Shown here: piece after piece, positions 12,219-24,445 of the stretch
Position numbering within the stretch: the stretch's first letter is position 1
Layout of the letters: each line of letters begins with the position of its first letter
Assembly: GCF_020085105.1 (NCBI RefSeq)
Contig: NC_058048.1
Location: 5,262,362 to 5,326,361, forward strand
Reading direction: 5' to 3'
Length of the DNA: 64,000 bases
From: Siniperca chuatsi
Taxonomy: Eukaryota > Chordata > Actinopteri > Centrarchiformes > Sinipercidae
Notes under the pieces: model-generated
Seen by the model: the letters and a program-made list of their open reading frames with translations, nothing else
Told to the model about the DNA's origin: nothing
Databases searched by the model: none
Position numbers and translations under genes: made by a program

Positions 12219-13892
12219 TTAAAGGGGCAATAGAGGGCCGAAGTCCCTCCCCTTCCGGTGTCCCCCATGGGACCTTATTTTGGAAAAAATATGTTCTGTA
12301 GTCAATGGCGAGAGACAAATAATTTTTTGATCCTGTTTGAATTGTGCCATGAATTACACATATGATGTTTGTCAATTTAAAAGATCATTTTGCATGTCAA
12401 GAAAGTCGCACAGTAGGTTTGTCGTAGTACCATTTAGTTTTGTGTGGAATCACTCAGTGAACTACATCTCTCGCCCACACAATATATGTTACCAGAACCA
12501 ACATGGCTGTCCCTTGTAACTAACTTACCTGATGTGTTTTATCCAGCGACTCCTGGCCCTTTATCAGCTGGGAAGCAAAAGAACGAGCAAGACCCGTTGC
12601 TCGCGTTACTAAATCCGGTACTTTGTACATCTATGTATGAAACACATATGCATTGTAGCTTCTGGCCGCTTGTGGAGAGAGAGAGTCATGACGCCACCTG
12701 CGCGACTTTCGGGTGTGTAGTCTTTCTAATTACATATTTTTACAGTCTTATACTTAAACAGTTTTACAACAAAGTGCAACTTTCTTGACTTGCAAAATTA
12801 TCTTTTAAATTGACAAACATATGTGTAATTCATAGTCATCGTAACTCTCTATATGTCGTAGTGCACGATCAAAGAACCCCAAATGCAGAACACAACGGAA
12901 CAGAGCTGGGTTAGGTTGGTAACAGTCTTTATTGTAGCTGTTCTAAATACTGTGCAGAAGTCTGGCGTAGTTCTGTCTCCTCAGAGGACACGGCCGGTCC
13001 GGGTCATGGATGAAGTGGCAACGTTCCGGACGGAGACAGGGGAAGCAGGCTCTGGACTGGCTGGTGTAGTGGGGTGTGCTGAACCGGCCAGGCAGTGGAT
13101 CCGTGGGGGATGTAGGTTGGACCCGAGAGGCAGCAGGCTCAGGAGGAGAGGTTGGCAGAGCAGGCAAGGCAGCTGGCTAGTGTAGCATGGCAGTTGGTAC
13201 AGGAACAGTCTTACAGAGATCTGAGGAGAGATCGAGTAGCTCAGATCACCGGCAGAGAATAGCTCTGTGACAGAGACAAAATGAAGTTACAACAAGGCAA
13301 AACTAGAGCGTACTATACACTTATCTTTGTTCGTACAAGTGTACGGAGACGATCCTGCCACCACTTGATCTGACGGTAGTATTGATAAGCTCCGTCGTAC
13401 CAGTTCTTTTATCGGTACTTTTAACGTTTTGGTGTGATTTATTATCACTCCGCAGTGGCGCAGCCTGTTTCCTGCTCTCTGTGTTGGGGGCTCCTCCACA
13501 TAACGTTACACACACACTGGCTGCGATGGACAGTAAGTGCAATAAAACCTTTGTGAGTAAAGAACCAATACTTAATCAATACACCTGTTCAACAAGCATG
13601 AACATGTAAACATGTAGAAAGCAATATTTTAATCTGCTCTGTCTGCAGGCTCTCTATGTACGCAAGCGCACACAGCGCGCTAGCTCGGCTAATAGAGAAT
13701 TGTTACAAGCTAAAACGAAAGCTATCTGTATGTATTGTTAGTCTAACTGTTTAGCTTAGTTTGCCATGTATCTTAAAATTTGCCAAATTCTTGTAAACTT
13801 TGCTGCTGGCTGAGACAGAGAGGGAGGAAATGATGCCCCCTATTTGTTTGGAGCATGTGGCCATGTGGCCAATTATATATTGCCCCTTTTAA
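12219..13892. mobile_element. TTAA-site DNA transposon remnant (piggyBac/Kolobok type) with internal inverted segments
   Basis: TTAA at 12219-12222 is followed by AGGGGCAATAG. At the other end TATTGCCCCTT precedes TTAA (13889-13892), so the tips are inverted copies with TTAA target duplications. Inside, 12333-12410 and 12770-12840 are long imperfect reverse complements (both carry a TTGACAAACAT-type core), suggesting a second palindromic element nested within. No transposase frame is present. Superfamily is inferred from the TTAA target only. Confidence 0.6.
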
Positions 13893-14333
13893 AGGAATTG
13901 TCCAACATTTGTAATTATACAATTTCTGTGGTCTGTGAGGAAACAAGGCCAAAAAATAATAATAAAACAAATAGTTTTGAATTCTGACTTTGAATACCCA
14001 TTTAACAAATAAATATTAAAATACTTAAGAACTGTGTTGCACATACATATACAGGTATATGGTATGTACAAGATGGTGCAGGCACAGGAGAGAGTACACT
14101 TGTGCAGTGATTCCTAACCAGGCGTACATAGAGAGATTTTGGAGTAGCTCAGTTAATTAAAAAAAATATATAAATTAACAACCAAATCCGATTATAAATT
14201 GTGTGATGCTGAAATTTAGTAAATGTATTGTCACAGTAACCAGCTACAAAAAAACTGATTGCACACTACACACCACCCACCAACCTGAGTCAGCTTTAAC
14301 ACCTGAGTGTGTGAAAACTAGCAAGTGAGCAAA

Positions 14334-14447
14334 GTTGAAATAGTTAGCGAAAAAGTAATGGATAAACGGTTTAAATAGTTAGCTAAAAGTAATTAATAAA
14401 CAGTTGAAATAGTTAACTTAAAGTAAAAGGATAAATGGTTTAAATGT
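14334..14447 (+). repeat. Tandem repeat, about 35 bp unit, three copies
   Basis: Units begin at 14334, 14369 and 14403 and share GTTTAAATAGTTAGCTAAAA-type sequence with AGTAATGGATAAACG. A partial fourth unit starts at 14439. The array lies in an intron of the A2M-like pseudogene, next to a hAT-like start (CAGTGATTCCTAACCA at 14106). Confidence 0.75.
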
Positions 14448-14568
14448 ACAGGTTCTGCCTCTGCAAGTGGTAGTAGTATGAAGGCAAACTTGATCATACC
14501 GACCTAATCAGTTGTATGAAAACAATTGTGTAACAATATTAAATTTTATGTAAGTAATTGTGTTAAAT

Positions 14569-15378
14569 ACATAGACTGTATAGAAGAAGTAGACGTAGTC
14601 ACTGTGACGTCACCCATTGGTTTGTGGACTACTGTTCTGAAGCCTCGAGACTGGCATTTTGGCCGTCGCCATCTTGGTTTTTTGCAGGGGGTGGAGCTGG
14701 GGAGCATAGCATATGCTAAGTTATCAGCTAACGCTAGTGCTAGCTAGGTTAGCAAGGTGCATTCGTAATTCACGTTAACTGTGATATTAATTGGGATGCT
14801 ATTTTGGCTAGCGAAAAACAGAATGTACTTACATGAAAAAATTAACAGCCGACTCCTAGAGTGTATTTTAGTACAACTGAATTCTGAACAAGACATTTAT
14901 AGGTGACCAAAATGTTACAGTTAACTTTCATGAACTGAAAACACACTGTGAAAGGGTCACTGTTAAAGTTCTTAGACGAAAACACCGACAGCACCCAAAA
15001 ACAAGTTCTCATCAATGGACACGCATCGCCTCTATCCTGATTGAGAGGTCGCTGTGGTAGCGACTTGTCAATCACAAGGTAGCCCCACCCTAAAGCATAC
15101 CCTGCTTTATTGTCTATTTTACTCTAAATGGGACCATAATTTACAAAATGAACATCATGCTGTATTGAAGAAGACTTGAAACTAGCAATTGAGACCATCA
15201 ACTCATTAGGAGCATGTTTACTGAGGTAATAAATCAAGTGACAAGTAGGGTCATTTTCTCATAGACTTCTATACAATCTGACTTCTTTTTGCAACCAGTG
15301 GAGTCACCCCCTGCTGGCCATTAGAAAGAATGCAGGTGAAAGGGAATTCTGCATTGGCTTCACTTTTCAGGCCCTGAG
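14569..15378 (+). repeat. Dispersed fish repeat of about 800 bp
   Basis: It opens with ATAGACTGTATAGAAGAAGT, followed by GTGACGTCACCCATTGG and CGCCATCTTGG, and closes with CACTTTTCAGGCCC. I recall this combination from a high-copy teleost repeat. No coding frame of note. It matches no gene structure here and lies in an intron of the A2M-like pseudogene. Class is not certain. Confidence 0.5.
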
Positions 15379-15711
15379 GTCACCACATGGTTAAATAACA
15401 TCCCAAATCAATTGAAATTAACATGTTTGGATGGTTAGGGGTATTTGAGATTATCTGACAGGGCACTGGGGGTACATCAGGCAGGAAAGGTTGGTGATGT
15501 GACATTGCAATGTCGCAGCCCAGGCTCAGTGAGCTAGACAGCGGCGGACCACACACAATTGAATGTATTTTAACCAATACTTTATTGAAAACTAAGGCAA
15601 ACCTAACTTAATAAATTAGTCTGCATACAAACAGTACATACACACATGTATCTACATATTGGTTACAACAGATTTCTTATCTTAGGTTATTGTACTTGCT
15701 AGGCAGGCAAG

Positions 15712-16189
15712 AAAGGCTGTGCCACTTTTACCTTCACGATGTCCACTTTCACAAAACTGGCGAAAAGGTGCTGCTAGATAAATTGGATCTCACTGCCAAA
15801 GTGGAGAAGGAGGGGACAGGCAAGTCTTTATATACTGTCTTTTCAAAAAGATAATTTAAACAATGTGGAAAACACGTAGTTGTAACAGGGAGCCTTTTCT
15901 TAAAGGTATTTCATTTTCACAAGAGAAGGGAATATGGATTTCATATGTTGTTGGAAAGCTGTCCTTCATTGACACACCCAAGATTTATGACCAACGATCA
16001 AATGTGGAGGGCAAAGTAACTGCATGTGGTCTTCACTTCTTCTGTGTGCAAATGAAGCCATGTGCATTCTCAGTGATACAACTTTGTGCTTCTAACAGGT
16101 TAAAGCAGTTTATTACAATAACTGACAGTGATGGTGTCGCCACTTTCTAATTCAGCACAGCAAATATTAAAGGGGACATCCGCCTCCAT
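15712..16189 (+). pseudogene. A2M-like mid-region exons (macroglobulin domains 3-4)
   Basis: Relic 15712-15825 reads GCATFTFTMSTFT and then, after a frameshift, LLDKLDLTAKVEKEGTG, matching the family AKV-EEGTG block. Relic 15905-16015 reads SYVVGKLSFIDTPKIYDQ and ends VEGKV before a GT donor; the LSFIDTPK and VEGKV motifs are family hallmarks. Exon 16099-16189 contains DSDGVATF, then a TAA stop, then FSTANIKGDIRLH. The reading frame is therefore lost at least twice within 500 bp. Splice acceptors and donors are largely kept. Confidence 0.85.
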
Positions 16190-16339
16190 GTAAGTACGAG
16201 GTAGCACTAAAACTACAGTGATCTAACATGTCAGGCACATGAAAACTCTTTCAGGAAGATGATCAATGCTTGATAAGGTTTCTCCTTAAGATAGCTGACT
16301 AACTAGGGTGGCTTTATATAACCACAGGATGAGATTACA

Positions 16340-16685
16340 CATTAAACATCTGAGTTTGTCAGGCAAGTGAGTGCGAGGCAACAGGGAATGGACCCTGCAT
16401 ACAATCCAGGCAGACAGGAACAGTTCAGTGAGTCAGATCCAGAGAGTGGCACAACTGGTGAGCAGGTCAGGAACAGGCAACAGATCAAAACACAGGAACA
16501 GGTAACAAGAAAGCAGGTTCAGGTTTAGGCTGCTGGAATGCAAAGGCATAACAATATTGACAATCCGATGCTGACTGGGGAGAAGGGGCTGGTATAAGCA
16601 CTGACAGGAGTAATTGGGGAATGAGGAACAGGGGGTTGAGGGCATCTTGTGGATGGATGTAGATGAATGTAATTCCAATGTTCAC
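16340..16685. repeat. Unclassified repeat-like segment
   Basis: The segment is rich in CAGGAACAG-type motifs and resembles 28290-28790 and 13000-13250 in composition (CCTG/CAGG-rich, low CpG). It looks like part of a retroelement terminal or leader region. No frame with domains, and ends not defined. Confidence 0.3.
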
Positions 16686-16689
16686 TCTC

Positions 16690-16790
16690 CCTTTAGTTCT
16701 GCTTTATTCTCCTGAGAAAAATATCTGTCTCTTTAGCTGTTAAATGCTCCACTATGTTCACCACTATGTTCACCAGCTAGTTGTTAACTA
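16690..16790 (-). repeat. Fragment of a dispersed repeat shared by several loci in this window
   Basis: The block TCTTTAGCTGTTAAATGCTC and CCACTATGTTCACCAGCTAG matches 28160-28230 on the same strand and the reverse complement of 46700-46770. ACTATGTTCACC is duplicated within it. See also 19065-19375 and 46440-46790. Confidence 0.6.
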
Positions 16791-17029
16791 TTTATTAGGT
16801 CTACTGAGAGTTATTGTCAGGGCTGCAAAATGTTCCATTGCTGCATGTTTACTGGCATATTTATTGACAATGATCATGGGAATGAGGAGCACAGCTGATC
16901 TAATTTGATAGCAATCCAATCACACACTCTTTCTGCAAGAAGCATTGCATTTAGCCTGAGATCCTCGGGCCAGGAGCTTTTGGTTATTCCATAGCCCAGA
17001 ATCAAAACTAAAGGTGCACTGCACTTTCT

Positions 17030-17285
17030 CTATTCAGGCGCCTGTACTTTGCAACAGAATGCCTGAGGAGATTAGGCTAGCAAAATCAGTTTCATATTTT
17101 AAATCCCTTCTAAAAACACACTTTTAAACTGGCTGCTATAAACAGTTTTTGACCATTTTTTAATAGTATTTCTGTTGGTGTACTTTTAGCTGTGTCTGTT
17201 TACCTCATATATTACCTTTATTTTTATTGTGTATTGCTACTGCTGACAAATGCTATACAGATAAAGTTATTATTCTTATATAATG
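17030..17285 (+). mobile_element. 3' end of an L2/Rex1-like LINE
   Basis: A decayed frame reads CNRMPEEIRLAKSVSYFKSL, then LKTHF. This is the C-terminal pattern of ORF2 in several fish LINEs (LWNSLP--IR-A-S---FK--LKTH). It is followed by an AT-rich 3' end with AAAGTTATTATTCTTAT. The copy is heavily 5'-truncated, as is usual. Confidence 0.7.
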
Positions 17286-17344
17286 GCATCAGCTCAATGA
17301 AAAGGTCACTGAATTAAACATCAATTTGGAGATGTTTAAGTACA

Positions 17345-17465
17345 TGGTTCACCCATGGCTTAGTGGTTGAGATGCTTCGAGTCTGGCTGAGGACCTTTGT
17401 TGCATTTCCCTCATTTACTGTCATCTCTCTACTAGCGCTATCTAATAAAGGCATAAAATACCCCC
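17345..17465 (+). repeat. tRNA-derived SINE, internally shortened
   Basis: TGGCTTAGTGG fits a pol III A box, and TTCGAGTCT a B box. The two lie much closer than in a full tRNA head, so part of the head is deleted. The tail TCATCTCTCTACTA...CTATCTAATAAAGGC matches the copies at 4735-4806 and (inverted) 18885-19055. It is not a tRNA gene. Confidence 0.65.
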
Positions 17466-17555
17466 CAAAAAAGTTATTAAAAAAGAAGTTGAAGTACAAT
17501 ACACTACAATACACAATTGTGTCACGTTGACAAGATCAATTTGTTTGCGTGTCAG

Positions 17556-18804
17556 GTATCGCTGGAGTTTTCTCCATCCTCAGCTGTCCCAGGAGAGGAA
17601 AGCACCATGCAGGTGACGGCCCAACCAGACTCTCTGTGTGGTGTGAGTGCTGTCGACCAGAGCGTCCTCATCAAGGAGCCAGGGAAGACTCTGGATGCAG
17701 ACAAGGTAACTGCTGGAATCAACCAAGTGACCACTAATCTCCATCAACAATCAGGCAGCATTAGTACAGGTGGCAAACACATTGATTCCTCATGCTCGGC
17801 TCAGAGCTGTAATGTAATCTCTATTCATACATCCCTCCGTTTTCCTCCATTTATCTGTGTCCGGGTCTCGGGAGCATGGGCAAGGTAGCCCATACATCCT
17901 TCTCCCAAGCTCTGTCACCCAGCTCTTCCTGGGAGATCCCAAGGCATTCCCAGGCAAGATGGGATATGTAATCCCTCCAGCATGTTCGGGGTCTGCCCCA
18001 TGGTCTCCTCCCATTTTGACATGTTTATGTTTCACAGGAAGGCGTCCAGGAAGCATACTAATTACATCTGTCTACTTAAAAGACAAAGGCACTACTGTGA
18101 CAAGTATACTTTATGGCCACGTTTCAGGATAAAAGAGTACACCCCAAGAATTCCCTAATTGTAGGAACTTAATGAAACATTTGGCCATTTGTTTCCTTGA
18201 ATCGTACCTTTCTTTTCAGATATTTGACCTGTTGCCTGTCAGAACAGCATCCTATATTTCATATGAGCTTCAAGATCCTGTAGAATGCTTGCATGTGAGA
18301 CTTAGAAGATATGTTTTGCCAAACCCCACACGAATCGAGAAAGAAGATGCTCATACAGTTTTCCAGGTAATTCTTATGCAACATTTTCAATATTAATATA
18401 CAATATAAAGAATATTGCGAAAGTTTTTGTTGTTGTACATTTGATTAACTTTTCAGTGATGTCTGTATGTTGTTGGATTATTTAGAATGCAGGGCTGAAA
18501 ATGGCAACTAATTTGTTTATTCGAACGCCTACATGCCTCAATTTTAAAGGACAAATATACAAACAGACACCATGGTGAGTTGTTTTGTTTTTTTTGCTCT
18601 ATCATGCTAAAATTTACCAACATTAATTCAGTTCACATTGTCATTGTTGGGCTTTGCCTTTGGTAGAATATTGTGTTGTTTCTTTTCAGTTGTTCAATAT
18701 AACTCCGGCGACTGGGTTGTACCCTGTCCTGCTGTCCCCCCACCAGTAGAGACAGTCTGCACTTTTTTCCCTGAGACTTGGATATGGAACCTAGTGGAAG
18801 TTGG
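17556..18804 (+). pseudogene. A2M-like exons spanning SLCGVSAVDQSVL to FFPETWIW, bait region reduced
   Basis: Exon 17556-17705 reads VSLEFSPSSAVPGEES and contains SLCGVSAVDQSVLI, the strongest family block. Exon 18220-18366 begins IFDLLPVRTASYISYEL. Exon 18486-18574 reads AGLKMATNLFIRTPTC, matching GLK-FTN--IRKP. Exon 18691-18804 ends ETVCTFFPETWIWNLVEVG. These exons are open in one frame, with clean AG and GT sites, unlike the 5' half. The bait region, which should sit between IRTPTC and ETVCTFF, is only about 30 residues and unlike known baits; baits vary widely, so this alone proves little. Confidence 0.88.
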
Positions 18805-18884
18805 GTGAGCTTCTATCACAAAACTTGCACACTATAACAACTGTCACAATGTGATTCTTTTTGTAAGATAAATTTTTCCAAGAC

Positions 18885-19055
18885 ATTTTGCCTTGTAAGG
18901 CATTTTTGCCCTTATCTGATAGTTCACTGTATAGGAGACAAGGGGAGAGAGAGGGAAATTACATGCTACAAAGATTCCCCAACTGTAATCTAACTGGGAA
19001 CATCATGGTTACATGGTATGTGTCTTAAACCACTCAACCCTCAAGACGACCCTAG
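18885..19055 (-). repeat. tRNA-derived SINE, minus strand
   Basis: Read on the minus strand it has a tRNA-like head (AGTGGTTTAAGACACATACC), a body, and the tail CTATCAGATAAGGGCAAAA, which resembles the tail of the SINEs at 4735 and 17345. CCCTCTCTCTCCCCTTGTCT is in the body. Confidence 0.65.
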
Positions 19056-19064
19056 AATGTTGTT

Positions 19065-19375
19065 CTTTAAAGCTGCGCTAATTTATTTTTTCATATTAAC
19101 AATTGACCATATGACTATGTGTAATGTGAAAGGGCTTACTTGTAGTGATGAACCCAAAATGAAATTATGAAAATTATCATTGGACTCTGAAGTTCAGCTC
19201 TGCAGAGCATTTCAGCATCTTGTGGCTTATTGTTTTGGTTTTACGGCCTGCAACTGTTTTGGTTCACTCTCACCATCATCAACCTCATTTCCAGCAGCAG
19301 CAGGCAGCACATTGGAGTATTTAGCAGCAAAAGAGCCAGGAGTTGATAGAGACCAAAACAGAGCTAAAATATAAA
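19065..19375 (+). repeat. Dispersed repeat, copy 1
   Basis: It shares ordered blocks with 46440-46790: GTGTAATGTGAAAGG, CTCTGAAGTTCAGCTCTGCA (copy 2 CTCTGCAGTTCCCCTCAGCT), GTTCACTCTCACC and a TTTAGCAGC-AAAAGCCAG tail. Identity is moderate. No frame with domains. Possibly a non-autonomous DNA element; ends undefined. Confidence 0.6.
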
Positions 19376-19719
19376 GAATGTTGTCAGAGAGCCAGCCGGC
19401 AAGGGTAGCATAGCAGGAGAGACAGGTTAACAGGCAGGTAGGGAACTGAAAGGAGACTGGAGCTGCGATCACCGGAACAGGGTAAGTCTGAGGCAGAAGA
19501 AGACCAAAGTCAAAAACGAGGCAACTAGAAATATCTGCAAAGATACTTATCTTCATTGCGCGCAAGGCCTTAACGTAAGAGTCTTCTTCTTCTTCTGTTG
19601 ATTTTTATGGCGGTTAGCATCCCTAATTGTGCATTACCGCCACCTACAGGATTTTAACAGCTTCACAATTTAAACTATTTACAGTGTCCACCCAAAGTGA
19701 TCCCTTGCCATAGTCCATT

Positions 19720-20244
19720 CTATAACCCAGACCCCATTGTCCCTTCCCTCAGTGTAACATCCAGATCCTCTCCAGATATGTCCACAACATTCAAGAACCT
19801 TCTTGCAGCGTCCAGCACCATCTTAATCCTTTCTGACTTCCCCTTTATTTCAGCCGCACAGTTTATAACCATGGCAATAAATGCCAGAAATCGTTTCTTA
19901 TCCATACTGATGCTCTGATTTTCTCCATTTCCTTTCTTCTCCTTTTCCTTTTGTACTGCCACCATTTCACCGTTTCTCTCCATTCTCTTAGCAGCTTCAG
20001 CGTATGACATTCCCATTTCCGCTCTGATCTTATTCATTTTTACTTCCTTAATTCTTTTTGGACACTGTGCTGATCCCGTATGGTGGTTTCCTTCGCAGTG
20101 CAGGCACTTTGCTTGCTCTTTCTCCACTTTGCACTTCTCCACGTTTTCCTTCCCACATCTCCCACATCTCCTGCCTCCTCTACATACTGCAGCAACATGT
20201 CCATATTCCTGACAGCAGAAACATGTACATATTATGATTGTCAA
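19720..20244 (-). pseudogene. Second ORF1 (gag-like) C-terminal fragment with three zinc knuckles
   Basis: The 174-codon frame reads CFCCQEYGHVAAVC (CCHC), then CGRCGKENVEKC and CLHCEGNHHTGSAQC, i.e. three knuckle-type clusters. It continues with SYAEAAKRME and DKKRFLAFIAMVINCAAEIK. The same order (ITYAEAA, DLVTFIAGVIN) ends the full ORF1 at 23271-23936, so this is homologous to the C-terminal third of ORF1 but clearly diverged. It sits downstream of RNase H, where an I element should have its 3' UTR, and is followed directly by the 3' tail. This is the chimeric part of the element. Confidence 0.82.
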
Positions 20245-20249
20245 TTTTC

Positions 20250-23200
20250 GCTTTTTCCACCCAACGTAATGCAGCTAAAATTGCAACCATCTCCACTGTA
20301 CAAACTGCTAAATTATTAGATGTTCTTCTATTGATTTCAATTCCTCTTGGTGGAATCACCACACCCATTCCTGTTACCCCTGTTTCAGGGTTCTTAGTGC
20401 CATCTGTATATATTTGAGTATAGTTTTTATATACTTCAGTAATATAATCATTAAACACCCCAACCAGATCAGCACTTTCTTCTTTCCTTTTAATCTCTAA
20501 TAGATACCAATCTACCTCCGGACATCTCATCTCCCATGGGGCTATCACTGGATGTACTATTGAAGAGCTGATTTTCATATCAGATACACCAAGCTCTTTT
20601 GCTGTTTTATTCCCTATATGACCAAAGTTGTCCTTTTTACTTCTCTCTTTCCTCCAGCATTCCTTCAGCACTTCTTTTGTGGGGTGCGATTCCTTATACC
20701 CCTGCAAGTTAACCCAGTAATTTGCTATTATATGCCGCCTCCTTAGTTCCAGTGGCATCCCTCCTACCGCTACCTGGATAGCTGAGACAGGCGATGTCTT
20801 AAAAGCTCCACAACACACTCTCAACACCTGAGCCTGAATCACATCCAATTGTTTTAAATGAGATCTAGCTGCTGAAGTATACACTATACTGCCATAGTCC
20901 ACTGTAGATCTTATCAGGGACACATAAATTCTTTTCAGTGCTTGGCAACTTGCCCCCATTCTCTACCAGTCAAGCATCTCATACCATTTATTACTTTTTT
21001 ACTTTTTTCCACTATTCTTCTAATATGATCTGCCCATGTTAAACGGGGATGCCCATGTTCCTGCTCTCTCTATTTCTTTCCCATACATCCTTATTTTCAA
21101 TCTTTCATCTATCCTTTTATTAGTAAAGAAAACACTTTCCACTGAGAATCTACATCCCCATTCTTTCCACCACTTTATCTACAGCTCCTTGCACTTTCCC
21201 AACTACATAATCCATATTTTTCCCCCTCATCCACAGAGCCCCATCGTCTGCAAAAAGTGACCTACCTATATCAGCTGGATATAATCATTAATCATTGTTA
21301 TGAATAGTAGTGGGCTAACTACACTACCTTGAGGTGTACCATTTTCTATAGTGTACTGATTTGACAGTTCTGATCCTATTCTTACTTGGATATTCCTTTC
21401 ACACAAAATGTTTTATCTGTTTTATCCAATTGAAAACTCTCCCTCCAATCCCCAACTTGTGTAACTTAATTAGAACTCCTTCCTTCCACATCATATGTAA
21501 GCTTTTTCTATATCCAAAAACACTGCAATTACTACCTCTTTATTTTCCTGGGCTTTCCTTATTTCATTTTCTAGTCTAACAACTGCATCCATGGTACTCC
21601 TACCTTTCCTAAACCCACTCTGATAATTTGCTATCTTTCCCTTCTTCTCAAGCTCATATGATAACCTTTCTGTTATCATTCTTTAATTTGCATACATTAG
21701 AAGTTAATGCTATTGATCTATAGCTGATGGGTTTTGATGGATCCTTGCCAGGTTTCTTTATCGGAATTACAACTGCTTCTTTCCATGTTTTTGGCAATCT
21801 TCCAAGACTATTATACAGATGCAACAATTTCAAAAGCGCACTTTCTCCTAAATTTTTTATTATCATATAGCATACCTTATCTTAACCCAGTGATGACGAT
21901 CTTGACATTTTTATTGCTCTCTTCATTTCTTCCATTGTAAATGGTTCATCTATTATACAATCTACTTCCTCCTTCCTTTCTAATATCCCTGGATAATGAC
22001 TTATTTTCCCCTCTCTTCTACTTCTTTCTTCGTCTGATAGGTTTTCTGAACTATGTATCTTTGCAAATGCTTTAACCATGCTCTCTGCTTTTTTCCTATT
22101 TGACACTGCTGAACCTTCCTCTGTTACTATAACCGGGTATTCCCATTCCCTTCTATCTCCTCCCATCCTCTTTATCATTCCCCATACTTCGCCCACTGGA
22201 GTTGTTCTACCTATCCCATCACAAAAAGTCCCCCAGCTAGCCCTCTTAGCCTGTCGTACTGTTCTTCTCACTGTAGCCTGTGCCTACTTGTACGGTATTA
22301 AATGTTGCATATTATTGGTTCTTTTAACTAATCTGAATGCTTTATTCCAATCCCTGCTGACATTCCTCTGTCCACCATGGTACCAATTTTCTCTTCTACC
22401 TATTTTTATTTTTTGCAATAGAACTCTCTGCTGCTATTATAATTGCTGATGTAACCTGATTATTCAATTCATCGACATCTTCAAAAACCTCCATCCTCAT
22501 TATCGCCTCCTCATTCAATATCTGGAACTTTTCCCAATCTGCCTCCTCAAATATCCATTTCGGACTTCCATCACCTGGTCCCCCCCCCCCTTCTCCAATT
22601 GAACAAACAACTGGGTAATGATCGCTACCTATTGTATCACATGTCCAAATCTCCCAGTTACTAAAACCAGCTAGCGAGTTAGATACTAAGGTAAGATCTA
22701 TTGCTGATTCTTTCCCCGTATTTACATTTATTCTCGTACCTCTACCATCATTCACACATACTAAATTCCTATCCTCCATCATCTCTTCAATTACCCTTCC
22801 ATTTGAGTCAGTATGAGTAAGTAGCCTCCCCACACTGTACTGTGAGCATTAAAGTCTGCGCACCATACCACTTTATTTTTGTCTTGACCTTGTATTGTCA
22901 ATAAGTTATTCAGATCCAAACTTTTGCAGGGATTGTAATAATTTATTATGACCACCATCCCCCCCATCCCATCCCATATTTCCACACATTACACATTCCT
23001 GATCATCTCCCACACCCAGTTGTCTATATGGAATTCCTTGCTTGATAAATGTAGCTCAACCCCCGCCTTTTCCAACATCTCTATCTTCCCTTATCCCTGA
23101 ATATCCATAAATTATAAAATTTAGGTTTGGTTTCAGCCAAGTTTCTTGAATACAGATTATGTCTGGTTTCACTGCCAGTGTTTTAATGAAGTGTTTGAAT

Positions 23201-23325
23201 TCCTGACCATTAGCCAGTAAACCCCTGGCATTCTGTTGTAGGAGGATTATCATAATTAAGATTAACCAATTCATGGTACATCCTGACTTGACTGAATGGC
23301 AAGGTTTTCCCTCACCTCTTGCCAC
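20250..23325 (-). pseudogene. LINE ORF2: endonuclease, reverse transcriptase and truncated RNase H, frameshifted
   Basis: The endonuclease starts at about 23270 (LLQQNARGLLANGQEFK, then QETWLKP) and ends with GSDHYPVV near 22600. The RT is spread over several frames: 22271-21882, 21866-21654 (AVVIPIKKPGKDP, a fingers motif), 21679-21491 (NYQSGFRKGRSTMDAV, then AVFLDIEKAY, motif A), with an FADD box near 21250. Frame 20959-20180 carries the thumb region (STVDYGSIVY) and the RNase H start (IYTDGTK, then TVEMVAILAALRW). RNase H stops at the junction with the second ORF1 fragment, before the expected third catalytic aspartate. Breaks and stops make ORF2 inactive. Confidence 0.85.
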
Positions 23326-24445
23326 ATCAGTCCTATTAATCCAAGGTGATACACCGCTGCTTTAACTACTAGCTGAATTTGATCATTTTTAGATTTAACA
23401 TCCGCAGTACTATTAATAACACCTGCAATGAATGTAACCAGGTCTCTTTTATCCACGTCATTTGATCTTTTTTCCTGCTCTTGGTTCCTGATTGTCCCTT
23501 GACTGTTACTACCTTTGTTCTTTCCATTTACCATACTTGCTGCTTCAGCATAGGTAATCTTTTTTTCTACTTTTGTCTTCTGGATTTCATTCTCCCGTTC
23601 ATACTCCCCCCCCCATCTTGCACATCTTCTCTGCTCTTTACAGCTCCTAGCTGTATGACCAAATCTTTGACAGTTAAAACATCTCAATGGTTTTGGAACA
23701 TAAAATCTCACTGGGTAACTCAAAAAACCCAGGAACACCTTCTTTGGTATATTGTCTTCTTTAAATTCTATCAATACTGTTTCACTTTCCTTTTTTACTC
23801 CTTCTCTTGTTGTTTTCAACCTTTGAGCTTTTATTACTTTTCCTCCTTTGATGTTCTTCTTGATTTCCTCCATTCCTACACTCATTGGCACTCCTGTGAT
23901 GACTCCTTTACTTCCAACATAATTTTTCACCCCCATTTTCCCTGAGCTTTCATTTTAAGAGCTTTCTCAACTTGATTTTCATTTGCACATCTTATCAGTA
24001 GATTACCATCATTTGGCACCTTTGCGTATATTATTTCTCCCACTTTATTCGCCAGGGCTGTCAAAGTAAATGGGTTGATTTTCTTCATGTCACTTTGCGA
24101 TTTCTCATTAAATCTTACTATGATTGTGTACTTGTCAGGTCTTTCTCTTTGAATTCCCTCTATCTCGTCATCTTCATTCTCCGATTTCTCTTCATTATCA
24201 CTTCTAATTCTTTTACTCCCTTTACCTTGATTGATATGTATCAATCTCCCTATTTCCCCCTCATTCTCTTCATCCCTCTCATCATTACAATCCATATCAG
24301 CCCAACTAGCATTACCTACCTCTGATCCATTCACAGAACAGTCGTGGTCAACCGCCTCACAAAAGATATTTTCACCTGGACTTGTTTTTTCCGTAAACTT
24401 CCGACTACTATTTTTCCGATCTTGGCCTGCTGACACTGCCGCCAT
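23271..24445 (-). pseudogene. LINE ORF1 (gag-like, CCHC zinc knuckle), one frameshift
   Basis: The likely start is the Met at 24445 (MAAVSAGQDRKNSS). The upstream codons in that frame are a low-complexity leader. The N-terminal part is acidic (DERDEENEGEIG) and has an RRM-like stretch (YTIIVRFNEKSQ). The frame breaks near 23930 and resumes in 23936-23271 with MGVKNYVGSKG. The C-terminal part has one good knuckle, CFNCQRFGHTARSC, and a decayed second one (CARWGGEYERE). It ends with ITYAEAASMVNG and DLVTFIAGVIN. Such ORF1 proteins bind element RNA. Only one lesion is apparent, so the insertion is moderately young. Confidence 0.82.

Noticed and set aside
17345..17465. tRNA-like A and B boxes
   Set aside because: Boxes are too close together for a tRNA and are followed by a SINE tail found elsewhere in the window.
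20080..24325. Several plus-strand frames of 70-150 codons (for example 23481-23945)
   Set aside because: Antisense shadows of the minus-strand LINE; Phe/Leu/Ser-rich with no domains.
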